Positions 6,556 through 14,116 of a DNA stretch of 14,140 nucleotides are shown here, piece after piece. Both the position numbers and the translations under genes were made by a program. Within the stretch, counting starts at the first letter, position 1. Every line of letters starts with the position of its first letter. The notes below the pieces were generated by a model. That model had not been told where the DNA came from, searched no databases, and was given only the letters and a program-made list of their open reading frames with translations. Location: NCBI GenBank assembly GCA_040386355.1, contig JAZKFP010000205.1:1-14140 (forward strand). The letters are read 5' to 3'. Origin of the DNA: JAZKFP01 sp040386355 (GTDB taxonomy: Bacteria; Pseudomonadota; Gammaproteobacteria; Pseudomonadales; UBA6940).

Positions 6556-7932
6556 ATGACCGATTCGCAAGATGAATTAAATCGAATTAAAACGGGACGT
6601 ATAGAACGTCAGTGGAGTTTATGGAAAGCAGGTCTACGTGCTGGTGCTTCAGTAGCTTCGCATAATGCTTTTGGATGGATGCGTTCTAAAGAAGAAAGTA
6701 ATCTTCGGTTAGTAAAAGAAGCAGAAAAATTTGCGGATGAAATTGGCCAATTAAAAGGCAGTGTTGTTAAGATCGGTCAAATGATGGCGATGTGGGGAGA
6801 GCATTATCTTCCACCAGAAGTTACGCAAGCCTTGCATCGATTAGAAGATAAAACTTCCGTAATGTCTTGGTCTGTTATGCGAAAAGTACTAGACCAGCAG
6901 CCAAATACACCGTGGCAGAAATTATCAATTAATACAAAAGCAATTGGCGCAGCAAGTTTAGGTCAAGTGCATCGTGCGCGAGAAATTTCAACAGGTCGCG
7001 ATATCGTTTTAAAAATACAGTATCCAGGTGTTGCGGCGTCGATTGATTCTGATCTTGATACGATTGCAATGATGATGAAGTTATTACGTTTAGTACCTAT
7101 CACCCAGGAATTTCAAGAATGGTTAAATGAAATTCGCGTTTTATTGCATCGCGAAGTGGATTATGTATTGGAAGCTGAAACTACGATACGTTTTGCAACT
7201 CGATTAAAAGATGATCGGCGCTATCGTGTGCCAGAAATTTTACCTGAATATTCTTCTAATCGTGTTATTGCAATGACGTTTGAAAAAGGTGAGCGAATAG
7301 GTTCGCCGCTTGTTAAACAATTACCATCCTCGCAACGTAATGATATTGCCAGAGCTGCGCTAGATTTATTTTGGCGAGAAGTTTTTGAATGGGGCGAAAT
7401 GCAAACTGACCCCAATTTCGGTAATTATTTAATTGATTTAACTATCCCGAAACAACCAAAAATTATTTTGTTGGATTATGGCGCTGTCAAAGTGTTTGAT
7501 CCAACTATTTTGCAGTTGGGTCGTGAAGTGGTTGTCGCAAGTTTTTATAAAGATGAAACACGTCTTAGAAAAGCACTATTTAATTTAGGGTTTTTTTCCG
7601 ACAATGTGCCGGACTCGGTGATGCATCAATTTTCTGAATTATGTTTCTTAGCCATGGAACCATTCAGTCAACCCTCCGCAGGCGCTGAAAAAAATACTCT
7701 TTGGAGTGGCAAAAGTTACCGGTGGGCTGACAGTCAACTTGCACAACGCTGTTTACAGCTTGCCTCAAAAGCTGCGTTTTCTCGATATTTTAAAATTCCA
7801 CCAAAAGAATTTATGTTTTTTAGTCGTAAATTACTGGGTGCGTTTACTTTAATGACGGTTTTGCGTGCAGAAATAAATGGATATGAAGCATTAAAACCTT
7901 GGGTTGAGGCCTATGAAAATAAAAAGCGTTAA
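6556..7932 (+). CDS. ABC1/UbiB-family atypical kinase, COQ8/ADCK-like
   Basis: Protein-kinase-like protein of the ABC1 (UbiB/COQ8/ADCK) family, 458 residues. COQ8 members are ATPases needed for ubiquinone biosynthesis; others act in lipid or membrane homeostasis. The family marks are all present: K72-I-G74-Q75 (the KxGQ motif that blocks ordinary kinase activity), the Ala-rich loop GAASLGQVH (131-139) replacing the kinase P-loop, the lysine K153 in VLKIQYPGV, the catalytic loop QTDPNFGN (283-290) and the metal-binding DYG (307-309). QTDPN is the COQ8-style version. The protein is shorter than classical bacterial UbiB (about 545 residues) and shows no pair of C-terminal transmembrane helices, so it is probably not the canonical UbiB. 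The ATG at 6556 was chosen because AGGGAG lies 8 bases upstream. A TTG at 6550 would leave only 2 bases. It is followed by the structured-RNA region, not by ubiquinone genes. Confidence 0.92.
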   Translation: MTDSQDELNRIKTGRIERQWSLWKAGLRAGASVASHNAFGWMRSKEESNLRLVKEAEKFADEIGQLKGSVVKIGQMMAMWGEHYLPPEVTQALHRLEDKTSVMSWSVMRKVLDQQPNTPWQKLSINTKAIGAASLGQVHRAREISTGRDIVLKIQYPGVAASIDSDLDTIAMMMKLLRLVPITQEFQEWLNEIRVLLHREVDYVLEAETTIRFATRLKDDRRYRVPEILPEYSSNRVIAMTFEKGERIGSPLVKQLPSSQRNDIARAALDLFWREVFEWGEMQTDPNFGNYLIDLTIPKQPKIILLDYGAVKVFDPTILQLGREVVVASFYKDETRLRKALFNLGFFSDNVPDSVMHQFSELCFLAMEPFSQPSAGAEKNTLWSGKSYRWADSQLAQRCLQLASKAAFSRYFKIPPKEFMFFSRKLLGAFTLMTVLRAEINGYEALKPWVEAYENKKR

Positions 7933-7974
7933 TTCTTAGATAAAATTAACTGTATTTAAAAATAATATACCAAA

Positions 7975-8117
7975 CGCAGAATGGTTTTCGATGAGGTGTT
8001 TAGCGAATGAGTCCCGCGGAGCCTACCCCTCTTTGTTTATATATGGGTAGGTGAGCAGGCGAAGAGCGCAAATACACAATGTCTTGCGAACGGCATTTTG
8101 AGGAAAATCATTATGAG
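7975..8117 (+). ncRNA. ssrS: Candidate structured RNA, 6S RNA-like
   Basis: The 219-base gap between the ABC1 kinase and apbC folds as one long interrupted hairpin. The closing stem is AATGGTTTTC (7980-7989) with GAAAATCATT (8103-8112), ten pairs with one G-U. After a 3x3 internal loop, GAGGTG (7993-7998) pairs with CATTTT (8094-8099), including G-U pairs. The apex is GCCTACCC (8021-8028) with GGGTAGGT (8045-8052). From memory of E. coli 6S RNA, matching landmarks occur in the same order: TGAG-TGTT at the start, AGTCCC then GAGCC (8010-8023), GGTGAGCA (8050-8057) and CGGCAT near the 3' end (8091-8096). 6S RNA binds sigma70 RNA polymerase through such an open central bubble. A -10-like TAATAT (7963-7968) would start transcription near 7975. 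The length (about 140) is shorter than the E. coli RNA (about 184), and the usual ygfA/zapA neighbours are absent. An apbC leader element is the main alternative. Confidence 0.5.
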
Positions 8118-8128
8118 GCAGGTATAGT
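8098..8128 (+). promoter_or_regulatory. Possible apbC promoter
   Basis: TATAGT (8123-8128) is a good -10 match, with TTGAGG (8098-8103) as a weak -35 at a long 19-base spacing. Transcription would start near 8135, leaving a leader of about 17 bases that holds the AGGA ribosome site (8138-8141). The -35 would lie in the 3' arm of the structured RNA, which would separate the RNA and apbC into two transcripts. Weak evidence, from consensus only. Confidence 0.28.
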
Positions 8129-8151
8129 GTATTCAACAGGACAAACAATTC

Positions 8152-9369
8152 ATGGTTCAAGTTAAATCCACAAGCGCTGCTTTAACGGCGGTTCAAGATG
8201 CGCTTGCACGATGGTCAGTAGCAGATATTGCAGAAAAAAATTGGCAGTCTTTTGTACATAATACTGTCGCATTTTGGACAGAAGAAAAAACAACTCAGGG
8301 TTTATTTCAAGCAGCAAAATCTGAAATTAAAATAAGCTTGGGTTTGTCATTAACGGATAATGAATGCATTGAATTATTAGATTTTTTACATTCGGAATTA
8401 TCCTTAATTGAAAAAGATAATTCTTCCAAAGAAGCCTTACCAAAATTGACGTTAGAAGTTGGATTACCTGCTTCAAAAATTAAACCTGTAACCGTTGCAA
8501 AAGATTCTTCAAGAAATGCTGCAAACGAAAATACACCTCAAACACCGGCTATGCCAACTTTGCCAGTTCGACATATTGTTGCAATTTCTTCTGCAAAAGG
8601 CGGAGTCGGTAAATCAACAGTTACGGCAAATTTAGCATTAGCTTTAGCTGCGCGTGGTTTGCGAGTTGGAATTGTTGATGCAGATATTTATGGCCCGAGT
8701 CAACCTGCATTATTTGGTGTTCCAGAAAATACTAAACCTAAAATTACAGAACGAAAAACTAGTTTGCCAATTAATGTTTTAGGTATTGAATTAAATTCAA
8801 TTGGTTTATTAGTTGGTGAATCCACACCAATGATTTGGCGCGGACCAATGGCAACCCAAGCATTACAACAATTAATTTTTCAAACTGAGTGGAGTGCATT
8901 AGATATTTTGTTAATTGATATGCCTCCTGGTACCGGAGATATTGCATTAACCTTATCACAACGCGTTCCATTAAACGGCGCTGTGGTCGTAACAACACCG
9001 CAAGATATCGCGATATTAGATGCGCAAAAAGGTATTGAAATGTTTGGTAAGGTTCACATTCCTGTATTGGGTGTGATTGAAAACATGAGTAATTATTGTT
9101 GTCCAAATTGCGGTTATGAAGACGCCATATTTGGTAGTGAAGGCGCACAACGTTTAGCTGCGCATTATGATTTACCAATTTTTGCCCAAATTCCTTTAGC
9201 GCGTGTTATTCAAGATCAAACGCAAGCTGGAGTTCCTTTATTTGCGAGTCATCCAGATTTGCCCATGTCTCAACATTATCGCAGTGCAGCACGTGCACTT
9301 GAACTTGCACTTTGGCAACATAAAATTGCGGCAATTCATGTTCCCGAAATTGAATTTGTAGAGGATTAA
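8152..9369 (+). CDS. apbC: Iron-sulfur cluster carrier protein ApbC/Mrp
   Basis: Cytoplasmic P-loop ATPase of the Mrp/NBP35 family, 405 residues, which in the family holds a [4Fe-4S] cluster at a dimer interface and passes it to apo-proteins. The deviant Walker A is KGGVGKS (149-155), the switch I-like segment VDADIYGPSQP follows at 175-185, and IDMPPGTGD (255-263) is the Walker B/switch II region. The cluster-binding pair is C317-P-N-C320, with an extra Cys at 316. The N-terminal 95 residues align poorly with a standard MIP18/DUF59 domain and are followed by a polar linker (about 110-138) before the ATPase. The ATG at 8152 has AGGA 10 bases upstream. dcd begins 2 bases after the stop, so the two are cotranscribed; this pairing is known to me from other gammaproteobacteria. 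Confidence 0.95.
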   Translation: MVQVKSTSAALTAVQDALARWSVADIAEKNWQSFVHNTVAFWTEEKTTQGLFQAAKSEIKISLGLSLTDNECIELLDFLHSELSLIEKDNSSKEALPKLTLEVGLPASKIKPVTVAKDSSRNAANENTPQTPAMPTLPVRHIVAISSAKGGVGKSTVTANLALALAARGLRVGIVDADIYGPSQPALFGVPENTKPKITERKTSLPINVLGIELNSIGLLVGESTPMIWRGPMATQALQQLIFQTEWSALDILLIDMPPGTGDIALTLSQRVPLNGAVVVTTPQDIAILDAQKGIEMFGKVHIPVLGVIENMSNYCCPNCGYEDAIFGSEGAQRLAAHYDLPIFAQIPLARVIQDQTQAGVPLFASHPDLPMSQHYRSAARALELALWQHKIAAIHVPEIEFVED

Positions 9370-9371
9370 CT

Positions 9372-9938
9372 ATGTCGGTTCGACCAGATCATTGGATTCA
9401 AAAAATGGCGTTAGAACACGGCATGATTGAGCCTTTTGAACCAGGCCAAGTACGTGAAATAGAAGGGCGACGTATCGTTTCTTACGGTACATCAAGCTAC
9501 GGATACGATGTTCGTTGTGCGCCTGAATTTCGGGTATTTACAAATATTAATTCTGCGATTGTAGATCCAAAAAAATTTGATGAAGCAAGTTTAGTTTCTA
9601 TGGAAGGGGATACGTGCATTATTCCACCGAATTCATTTGCACTCGCACGAACCGTTGAATATTTTCGCATACCAAGAAATGTTTTGACGATTTGTTTAGG
9701 AAAGAGTACATATGCTCGTTGTGGAATAATTGTTAACGTCACACCGTTAGAACCTGAATGGGAAGGTCACGTTACATTAGAGTTTTCCAATACTACAACA
9801 TTACCTGCTCGCATTTACGCCAATGAAGGTGTAGCGCAAATGATTTTCTTTGAATCCGATTCGGAATGTGATGTGTCATATAAAGATCGCGGCGGCAAAT
9901 ATATGGGTCAACGCGGCGTCACGTTACCTCGCACTTGA
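9372..9938 (+). CDS. dcd: dCTP deaminase
   Basis: Trimeric cytoplasmic enzyme that deaminates dCTP to dUTP, the main source of dUMP for thymidylate in many gammaproteobacteria. It has 188 residues, close to the E. coli length (193). Recognisable features are SSYGYDVR (41-48), the phosphate-binding loop GKSTYAR (110-116, with S112 and R116), and the catalytic glutamate E137 in HVTLEFSN, equivalent to E138 of E. coli. The C-terminal YKDRGGKYMGQRG segment (170-182) folds over the nucleotide in the family. The ATG at 9372 uses GAGGA located inside the last codons of apbC (9361-9365), which supports translation from one message. No bifunctional dUTPase feature was recognised. Confidence 0.96.
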   Translation: MSVRPDHWIQKMALEHGMIEPFEPGQVREIEGRRIVSYGTSSYGYDVRCAPEFRVFTNINSAIVDPKKFDEASLVSMEGDTCIIPPNSFALARTVEYFRIPRNVLTICLGKSTYARCGIIVNVTPLEPEWEGHVTLEFSNTTTLPARIYANEGVAQMIFFESDSECDVSYKDRGGKYMGQRGVTLPRT

Positions 9939-9971
9939 TTGCGCATATGAATGCAAAAAGGAAACATGTAA

Positions 9972-11396
9972 ATGAGTTCTTGTGTCATTTGGTTTCGAAA
10001 TGATTTGCGCATAACGGATCACACCGCATTATTTGAAGCAATGCGTGTTTCGCAAGAGAAAAAACTATCCCTTATTGCATTTTACGCAGATTGTGAAACT
10101 CAATTAAAACAACATGATGTAGGTCCACGTCGGCACGCATTTAACCATGCTCATGTATTAAAACTACAAGAATCGTTAGAAGAATTAAATATTCCATTAA
10201 TTTGGGAAGCCAGCGGTACCTTTCAAAATGCTGCAAAAACACTAGTACAATATTTAGATAAATGGAAAAGTGAGTATTTGTTTTTTAATTACGAATATCC
10301 CGTGAACGAAAAAAAACGCGATGAAGAAGTTGTTAAAGGATGCAGTAAATTAAACATTAAAGTGCAGCGTTATCACGATTCGATTTTGGTTCCAGTGGGC
10401 AGTGTACAAACAAAAAACCAAGAACCTTATCGTGTATTTACTCCATTTAAACGAGCCTGTTTACAGTGGATGCAAAATCAGGGATGGCCTTGGCCTCAAC
10501 GTCGTCCTCAATGGAGTCAGTCAGTAAGACCATCTATTAAAAGTACAAAAATTCCTGAACATGTTGTAGAACATATAGAAATTATCGATAGCAAATATTG
10601 GCCAATTGGTGAAGACGCTGCGAAACATCGCTTAAATGTTTTTATGAATAAGCGTGTTGATGCGTATCAAGAGCGACGTGATTTTCCCAATGAAAAAGGT
10701 ACAAGTGGGTTATCTGCGTATTTATCCGCTGGAGTCATTTCACCTCGTCAATGTTTAGCGGCTGTTATTGATCAATACGGTGAGCAGGGAATGCAATCGC
10801 ATAAAGGTTCTGCAACTTGGGTCAGTGAATTAATATGGCGAGATTTTTATCGGCATTTAATGGCTGAAGTTCCGCGATTAAGTTGGGGAAAATCCTTTAA
10901 AACAGAAACTGACAATTTAAAATGGAATAACGATAAAAAAGTTTTTGAAAAATGGTGTGAAGGTAAAACTGGAATTCCGATTGTCGATGCAGCAATGCGA
11001 CAAATGAATACAACCGGTTGGATGCATAATCGATTGCGAATGATTGTCGCTATGTTTTTAACCAAAAATCTTTTTATTAATTGGCGTATGGGCGAGCAAT
11101 ATTTTATGCAGCATTTGGTCGATGGTGACTTCGCTGCAAATAATGGTGGCTGGCAATGGTCAGCTTCAACAGGCACAGACGCTGCACCATATTTTCGAGT
11201 ATTTAATCCAGTAAGTCAGTCAGAAAAATTTGATCCAACTGGTGATTTTATTCGTCGTTATGTCCCGGAGCTGGCAAATGTTCAAGGAAAAAATATTCAT
11301 TTACCGGGTAAATTAGCAAATTATCCAGAACCGATTGTTGATCTAAAATCATCCAGACAAGCTGCTATTGAGGCTTTTCGTCAGTTGAAAACATAG
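9972..11396 (+). CDS. phrB: Deoxyribodipyrimidine photolyase (class I CPD photolyase)
   Basis: Light-driven DNA repair flavoprotein that splits cyclobutane pyrimidine dimers, 474 residues (E. coli 472). The N-terminal alpha/beta antenna domain starts with VIWFRNDLRITDH. The C-terminal FAD domain carries GKTGIPIVDAAMRQM (331-345), GWMHNRLRM (349-357) and NNGGWQWSASTGTDAAPYFR (390-409). By spacing against E. coli, the electron-transfer tryptophan triad is W394, W371 and W318, and N390 matches the Asn near flavin N5. All are intact, so the enzyme should be active. The ATG at 9972 has AAGGAAA about 8-10 bases upstream and starts 33 bases after dcd. A photolyase suggests that the organism, or its free or extracellular stage, sees sunlight. 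Confidence 0.96.
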   Translation: MSSCVIWFRNDLRITDHTALFEAMRVSQEKKLSLIAFYADCETQLKQHDVGPRRHAFNHAHVLKLQESLEELNIPLIWEASGTFQNAAKTLVQYLDKWKSEYLFFNYEYPVNEKKRDEEVVKGCSKLNIKVQRYHDSILVPVGSVQTKNQEPYRVFTPFKRACLQWMQNQGWPWPQRRPQWSQSVRPSIKSTKIPEHVVEHIEIIDSKYWPIGEDAAKHRLNVFMNKRVDAYQERRDFPNEKGTSGLSAYLSAGVISPRQCLAAVIDQYGEQGMQSHKGSATWVSELIWRDFYRHLMAEVPRLSWGKSFKTETDNLKWNNDKKVFEKWCEGKTGIPIVDAAMRQMNTTGWMHNRLRMIVAMFLTKNLFINWRMGEQYFMQHLVDGDFAANNGGWQWSASTGTDAAPYFRVFNPVSQSEKFDPTGDFIRRYVPELANVQGKNIHLPGKLANYPEPIVDLKSSRQAAIEAFRQLKT

Positions 11397-11422
11397 CGGT
11401 CTTCGCTACGAGTGTGCGTGTT

Positions 11423-12712
11423 ATGTTTAATTTAGTGCCAGCTTCGCAAAAAATATTAGATCATACTTTTCTTTTTTTACTAGAAAATATTCCTATTGAA
11501 CAGTTGTTCAATTTAATTACGCCTCTAAAAAATATAAAATGCATTCAAGAGCATTCAGAAGCGTATTTTTGTTACCTAAGAAGTTTACGTGAACCCTCAG
11601 ATAATACAGATTTACTTAATTGTATAACGCATCAACCTTTAAGCTTTGAAGATAAAAAAGATAATAATCAAATAATTCATCACATTTCATCGAAATCTAT
11701 TAGTCCAAAAATTCCACTTTATTCAAAATTACCATGCTCTTCCCGAATGCTATTGAGATCACAGTCTATTGCTAAACTTTATCCAACTGAATATAACAAT
11801 ACAGAAGAAAGTATTGAAATGTCATTGATACATCATTTTAAAAACAATGAATTGCCTGATGTATTAGAGATTGCTAAAAAGATTGGCAATTTATTTGATA
11901 TAGGTGAAGCAATATGTCCGCGATCCAAATCAGTAAGTGATTTAAGCTCCATGTATTTAAAAGTTTCTCCGAATAAGATTGAATATTTTTACACTCAACT
12001 TGACAGTCTACAACAACTGGCAGTTTTTTTGAGCACTAAAATTTATAACGAAAAGTTGATACATCCACTTCAACATGTAAGAAATGATATAAAAAATAAA
12101 GAACTTATTTCACTTTTTTTACCTTGTTGGAATACAGTAACGAATTTTTTAAGAAATGGAATTAATGATCAAAAAAAGATTCAAATAATTAATACTTTAG
12201 GATTGCCTCTCATGGCGGGAATGCTGTTTCTGGTTGCTGAGAATCTGAATAACAAAATTAATTGTTCAACATTACGACAATGGTATGATTACCATATTAT
12301 TGATTTAATCGCGTTTGATTATGAGACATACGGTGATTCTATTGATTCTAATTTAAAATTGAAAGTTATAGATTTTCAATTGCAAATTTTAGAAGCTTTA
12401 GAAGAAAAATTTAAAACAGAAGCTAACCAAAAATTAAATGATTTAAAACCTTATTCCTTAAGAGCTAAATCTATTACAGGTTTAGACGAAACAATTTCCG
12501 GAATGAACTATTGGGATATTGTACAATTTGAAGAAAAAATAACTATTGCAGAAAAATTATCACCAGTACCACACGTCTTAGATCTAAATGGCAATCTAAA
12601 AGAAGAATACAAAAATATTAGGAAAAATTTAGAAAGTGAGATAAGTTTAGATCCATTATCTTCACTACATGCTTGGTTTAATCATCTCAATAACTTACTA
12701 AAAATTGAATAA
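11423..12712 (+). CDS. Hypothetical protein, possible secreted effector
   Basis: I do not recognise this protein of 429 residues, and no catalytic motif is evident. The ATG at 11423 is preferred: GTG at 11414 is one base from the only purine patch (ACGAG, 11408-11412), whereas the ATG lies 10 bases from it. The ribosome site is weak either way. The first 35 residues (HTFLFLLENIPIEQLFNLI) look helical and somewhat F-box-like in their leucine and proline pattern, too weakly to call. Residues 60-115 are polar and rich in Ser, Asn and Lys. The rest appears largely alpha-helical, with a hydrophobic stretch LGLPLMAGMLFLVAENL (about 258-274). There is no signal peptide. Base composition is more A/T-rich than phrB, 26 bases upstream. 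Its neighbour downstream carries a RING finger, which makes an effector role plausible but unproven. Confidence 0.78.
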   Translation: MFNLVPASQKILDHTFLFLLENIPIEQLFNLITPLKNIKCIQEHSEAYFCYLRSLREPSDNTDLLNCITHQPLSFEDKKDNNQIIHHISSKSISPKIPLYSKLPCSSRMLLRSQSIAKLYPTEYNNTEESIEMSLIHHFKNNELPDVLEIAKKIGNLFDIGEAICPRSKSVSDLSSMYLKVSPNKIEYFYTQLDSLQQLAVFLSTKIYNEKLIHPLQHVRNDIKNKELISLFLPCWNTVTNFLRNGINDQKKIQIINTLGLPLMAGMLFLVAENLNNKINCSTLRQWYDYHIIDLIAFDYETYGDSIDSNLKLKVIDFQLQILEALEEKFKTEANQKLNDLKPYSLRAKSITGLDETISGMNYWDIVQFEEKITIAEKLSPVPHVLDLNGNLKEEYKNIRKNLESEISLDPLSSLHAWFNHLNNLLKIE

Positions 12713-12727
12713 GTTTTCAATTTTTTT
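12700..12727 (+). terminator. Weak A/T-rich intrinsic terminator overlapping the stop codon
   Basis: AAAAATTGAA (12700-12709) and TTCAATTTTT (12716-12725) form a perfect 10-base inverted repeat around the loop TAAGTT, which contains the stop codon of the preceding gene. It merges into a run of seven T (12721-12727). The layout is that of an intrinsic terminator, but there is only one G-C pair, so it is likely to be leaky. If it works, the RING gene 33 bases later would need its own promoter. Confidence 0.4.
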
Positions 12728-12760
12728 AAAGATTATATTTTTCATATTTCAGGCGTTAAC

Positions 12761-14116
12761 ATGTTAAAGCCTATTACCTCTTCTGTTGTTATAACAACTG
12801 TTATCCACAATTCAGACATTACTACGTTAGATAAAATTTTATATATTCACTTTATTCCAAATGCTATGCGATGTGCGGTATGTTTGGAAGAATATGAATC
12901 TCGTTTACATGCCATTCTTCCATGTAAAGATTCAATATGTAGTTTTTGTATTCAAAGTACGTTAAATGCTCAGGATATTAGAGATGTATGTCCTGTTTGC
13001 GTTCAGCCATGGAATAATGAATTTAAACGTGATTATTTTAAACCGCAGCAAAATTTTTTTATTTGGTCGCGTGAATGTCTTCAACGTTGTCAAGAAGGCG
13101 AATATTGGCAAGAAGGTATTCTTGCGCTGCATGTAACTTTGAAAACTTATATTGATCAGCAATCTAATATTTACGCTCAGCAAAGTATTTATCTTCAAAT
13201 AAAGCAGTTTTTCTTATGGTTGTCGGACCAATTGCCAGATAGTTTTTTTGAATCCGCTGAACAGAAAGGTCTTTTCTTAAATAGTATATTTTCAAATTTT
13301 GAAAATATACATGTAGAAAAAACTAGTTTTGAAAAAATCAGCGTAGGTCTAAACTTTTTTCTAAAGCTGGGTGAAATTCAATTTCATCCAGGCTTGCATA
13401 ACTCTAATGATTTATGGAATTTATCAAAAAATTATAACACTGCAATCCGTTTAATCTATCAACTTTACCAGAACTTGAATAATTTAAATAATATATTAGA
13501 AAATCCAAGTGAAATAGATTTCCTAAAGACGTCATTTGATAGAATAAAAATATGGACTCAAAACATTTATATTGAATTTATAAAAACAAACACTCAAGAA
13601 AATAGCATTTTGAATAATGAAGCAATTAATTTAAAAAATTTAGTAATGCAGGCTCTTGAGAATGAAAATCTACCGAATGATTTACTAATAAAATATGTCT
13701 GTCTACCTTTTGAGTGGATCCAATCTTATGCATATTCTGATTACTTAACATTTGTACAATCGGATTCCGCTATTTTAGAATTAGAATCTATATGGTTTCC
13801 ACATCAACTTGCAATTAAATTTGACACTATTCAAGAACCATATTGGCTGCATAAAATTTCCAATATTAAAAATGAGACTATTCAAGTTTTACATAATAAA
13901 TTTGACAGGATAAATGAATATGTTGATGAATTAGGTGTTCAGAATGGTATAGTTGAATGGATGAAGTCATTAATTCTTTGTAAAAATATTAAGAATATAA
14001 TATTCCTCAATCATATTTTAAAATTATTGGAATCTTTAAAATTTTTGTCTGATATAGAGCAATTTTGTAGAGAGAGTTACGAAAATAATTATCATCAGTC
14101 AAAAAAACTACAGTGA
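12761..14116 (+). CDS. RING-finger protein, putative ubiquitin E3 ligase effector
   Basis: Protein of 451 residues with an N-terminal RING finger. Metal-ligand spacing is C38-x2-C41-x13-C55-x-D57-x2-C60-x2-C63-x13-C77-x2-C80, with the typical contexts CAVCLEEY, LPCKDSICSFC and CPVC. Seven of the eight ligands match the C3HC4 RING; the eighth, normally His in a CGH triplet, is Asp. L42 corresponds to the usual hydrophobic E2-contact position. The Arg that often follows the last ligand pair is absent (VQPW). RING fingers recruit ubiquitin-charged E2 enzymes in eukaryotes, so the likely site of action is a host cell (inference). Residues 85-451 match no domain I know; they appear helical and are rich in Leu, Ile, Asn and Trp. 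There is no signal peptide and no obvious membrane segment. The ATG at 12761 has AGG 7 bases upstream; M36 could also serve and would keep the RING. The gene is very A/T-rich. Confidence 0.85.
   Translation: MLKPITSSVVITTVIHNSDITTLDKILYIHFIPNAMRCAVCLEEYESRLHAILPCKDSICSFCIQSTLNAQDIRDVCPVCVQPWNNEFKRDYFKPQQNFFIWSRECLQRCQEGEYWQEGILALHVTLKTYIDQQSNIYAQQSIYLQIKQFFLWLSDQLPDSFFESAEQKGLFLNSIFSNFENIHVEKTSFEKISVGLNFFLKLGEIQFHPGLHNSNDLWNLSKNYNTAIRLIYQLYQNLNNLNNILENPSEIDFLKTSFDRIKIWTQNIYIEFIKTNTQENSILNNEAINLKNLVMQALENENLPNDLLIKYVCLPFEWIQSYAYSDYLTFVQSDSAILELESIWFPHQLAIKFDTIQEPYWLHKISNIKNETIQVLHNKFDRINEYVDELGVQNGIVEWMKSLILCKNIKNIIFLNHILKLLESLKFLSDIEQFCRESYENNYHQSKKLQ

Noticed and set aside
6275..6559. Plus-strand open frame of 94 codons
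   Set aside because: It runs straight through the reverse complement of the tRNA-Leu gene and overlaps the start of the ABC1 kinase gene. It has no ribosome site.
8771..9178. Minus-strand open frame of 135 codons inside apbC
   Set aside because: Antisense shadow of a well-supported gene, with no ribosome site recognised.
11460..11520. F-box-like start of the orphan protein at 11423
   Set aside because: The leucine/proline pattern is suggestive, but the core F-box positions are not convincingly matched by eye. Left as a remark only.
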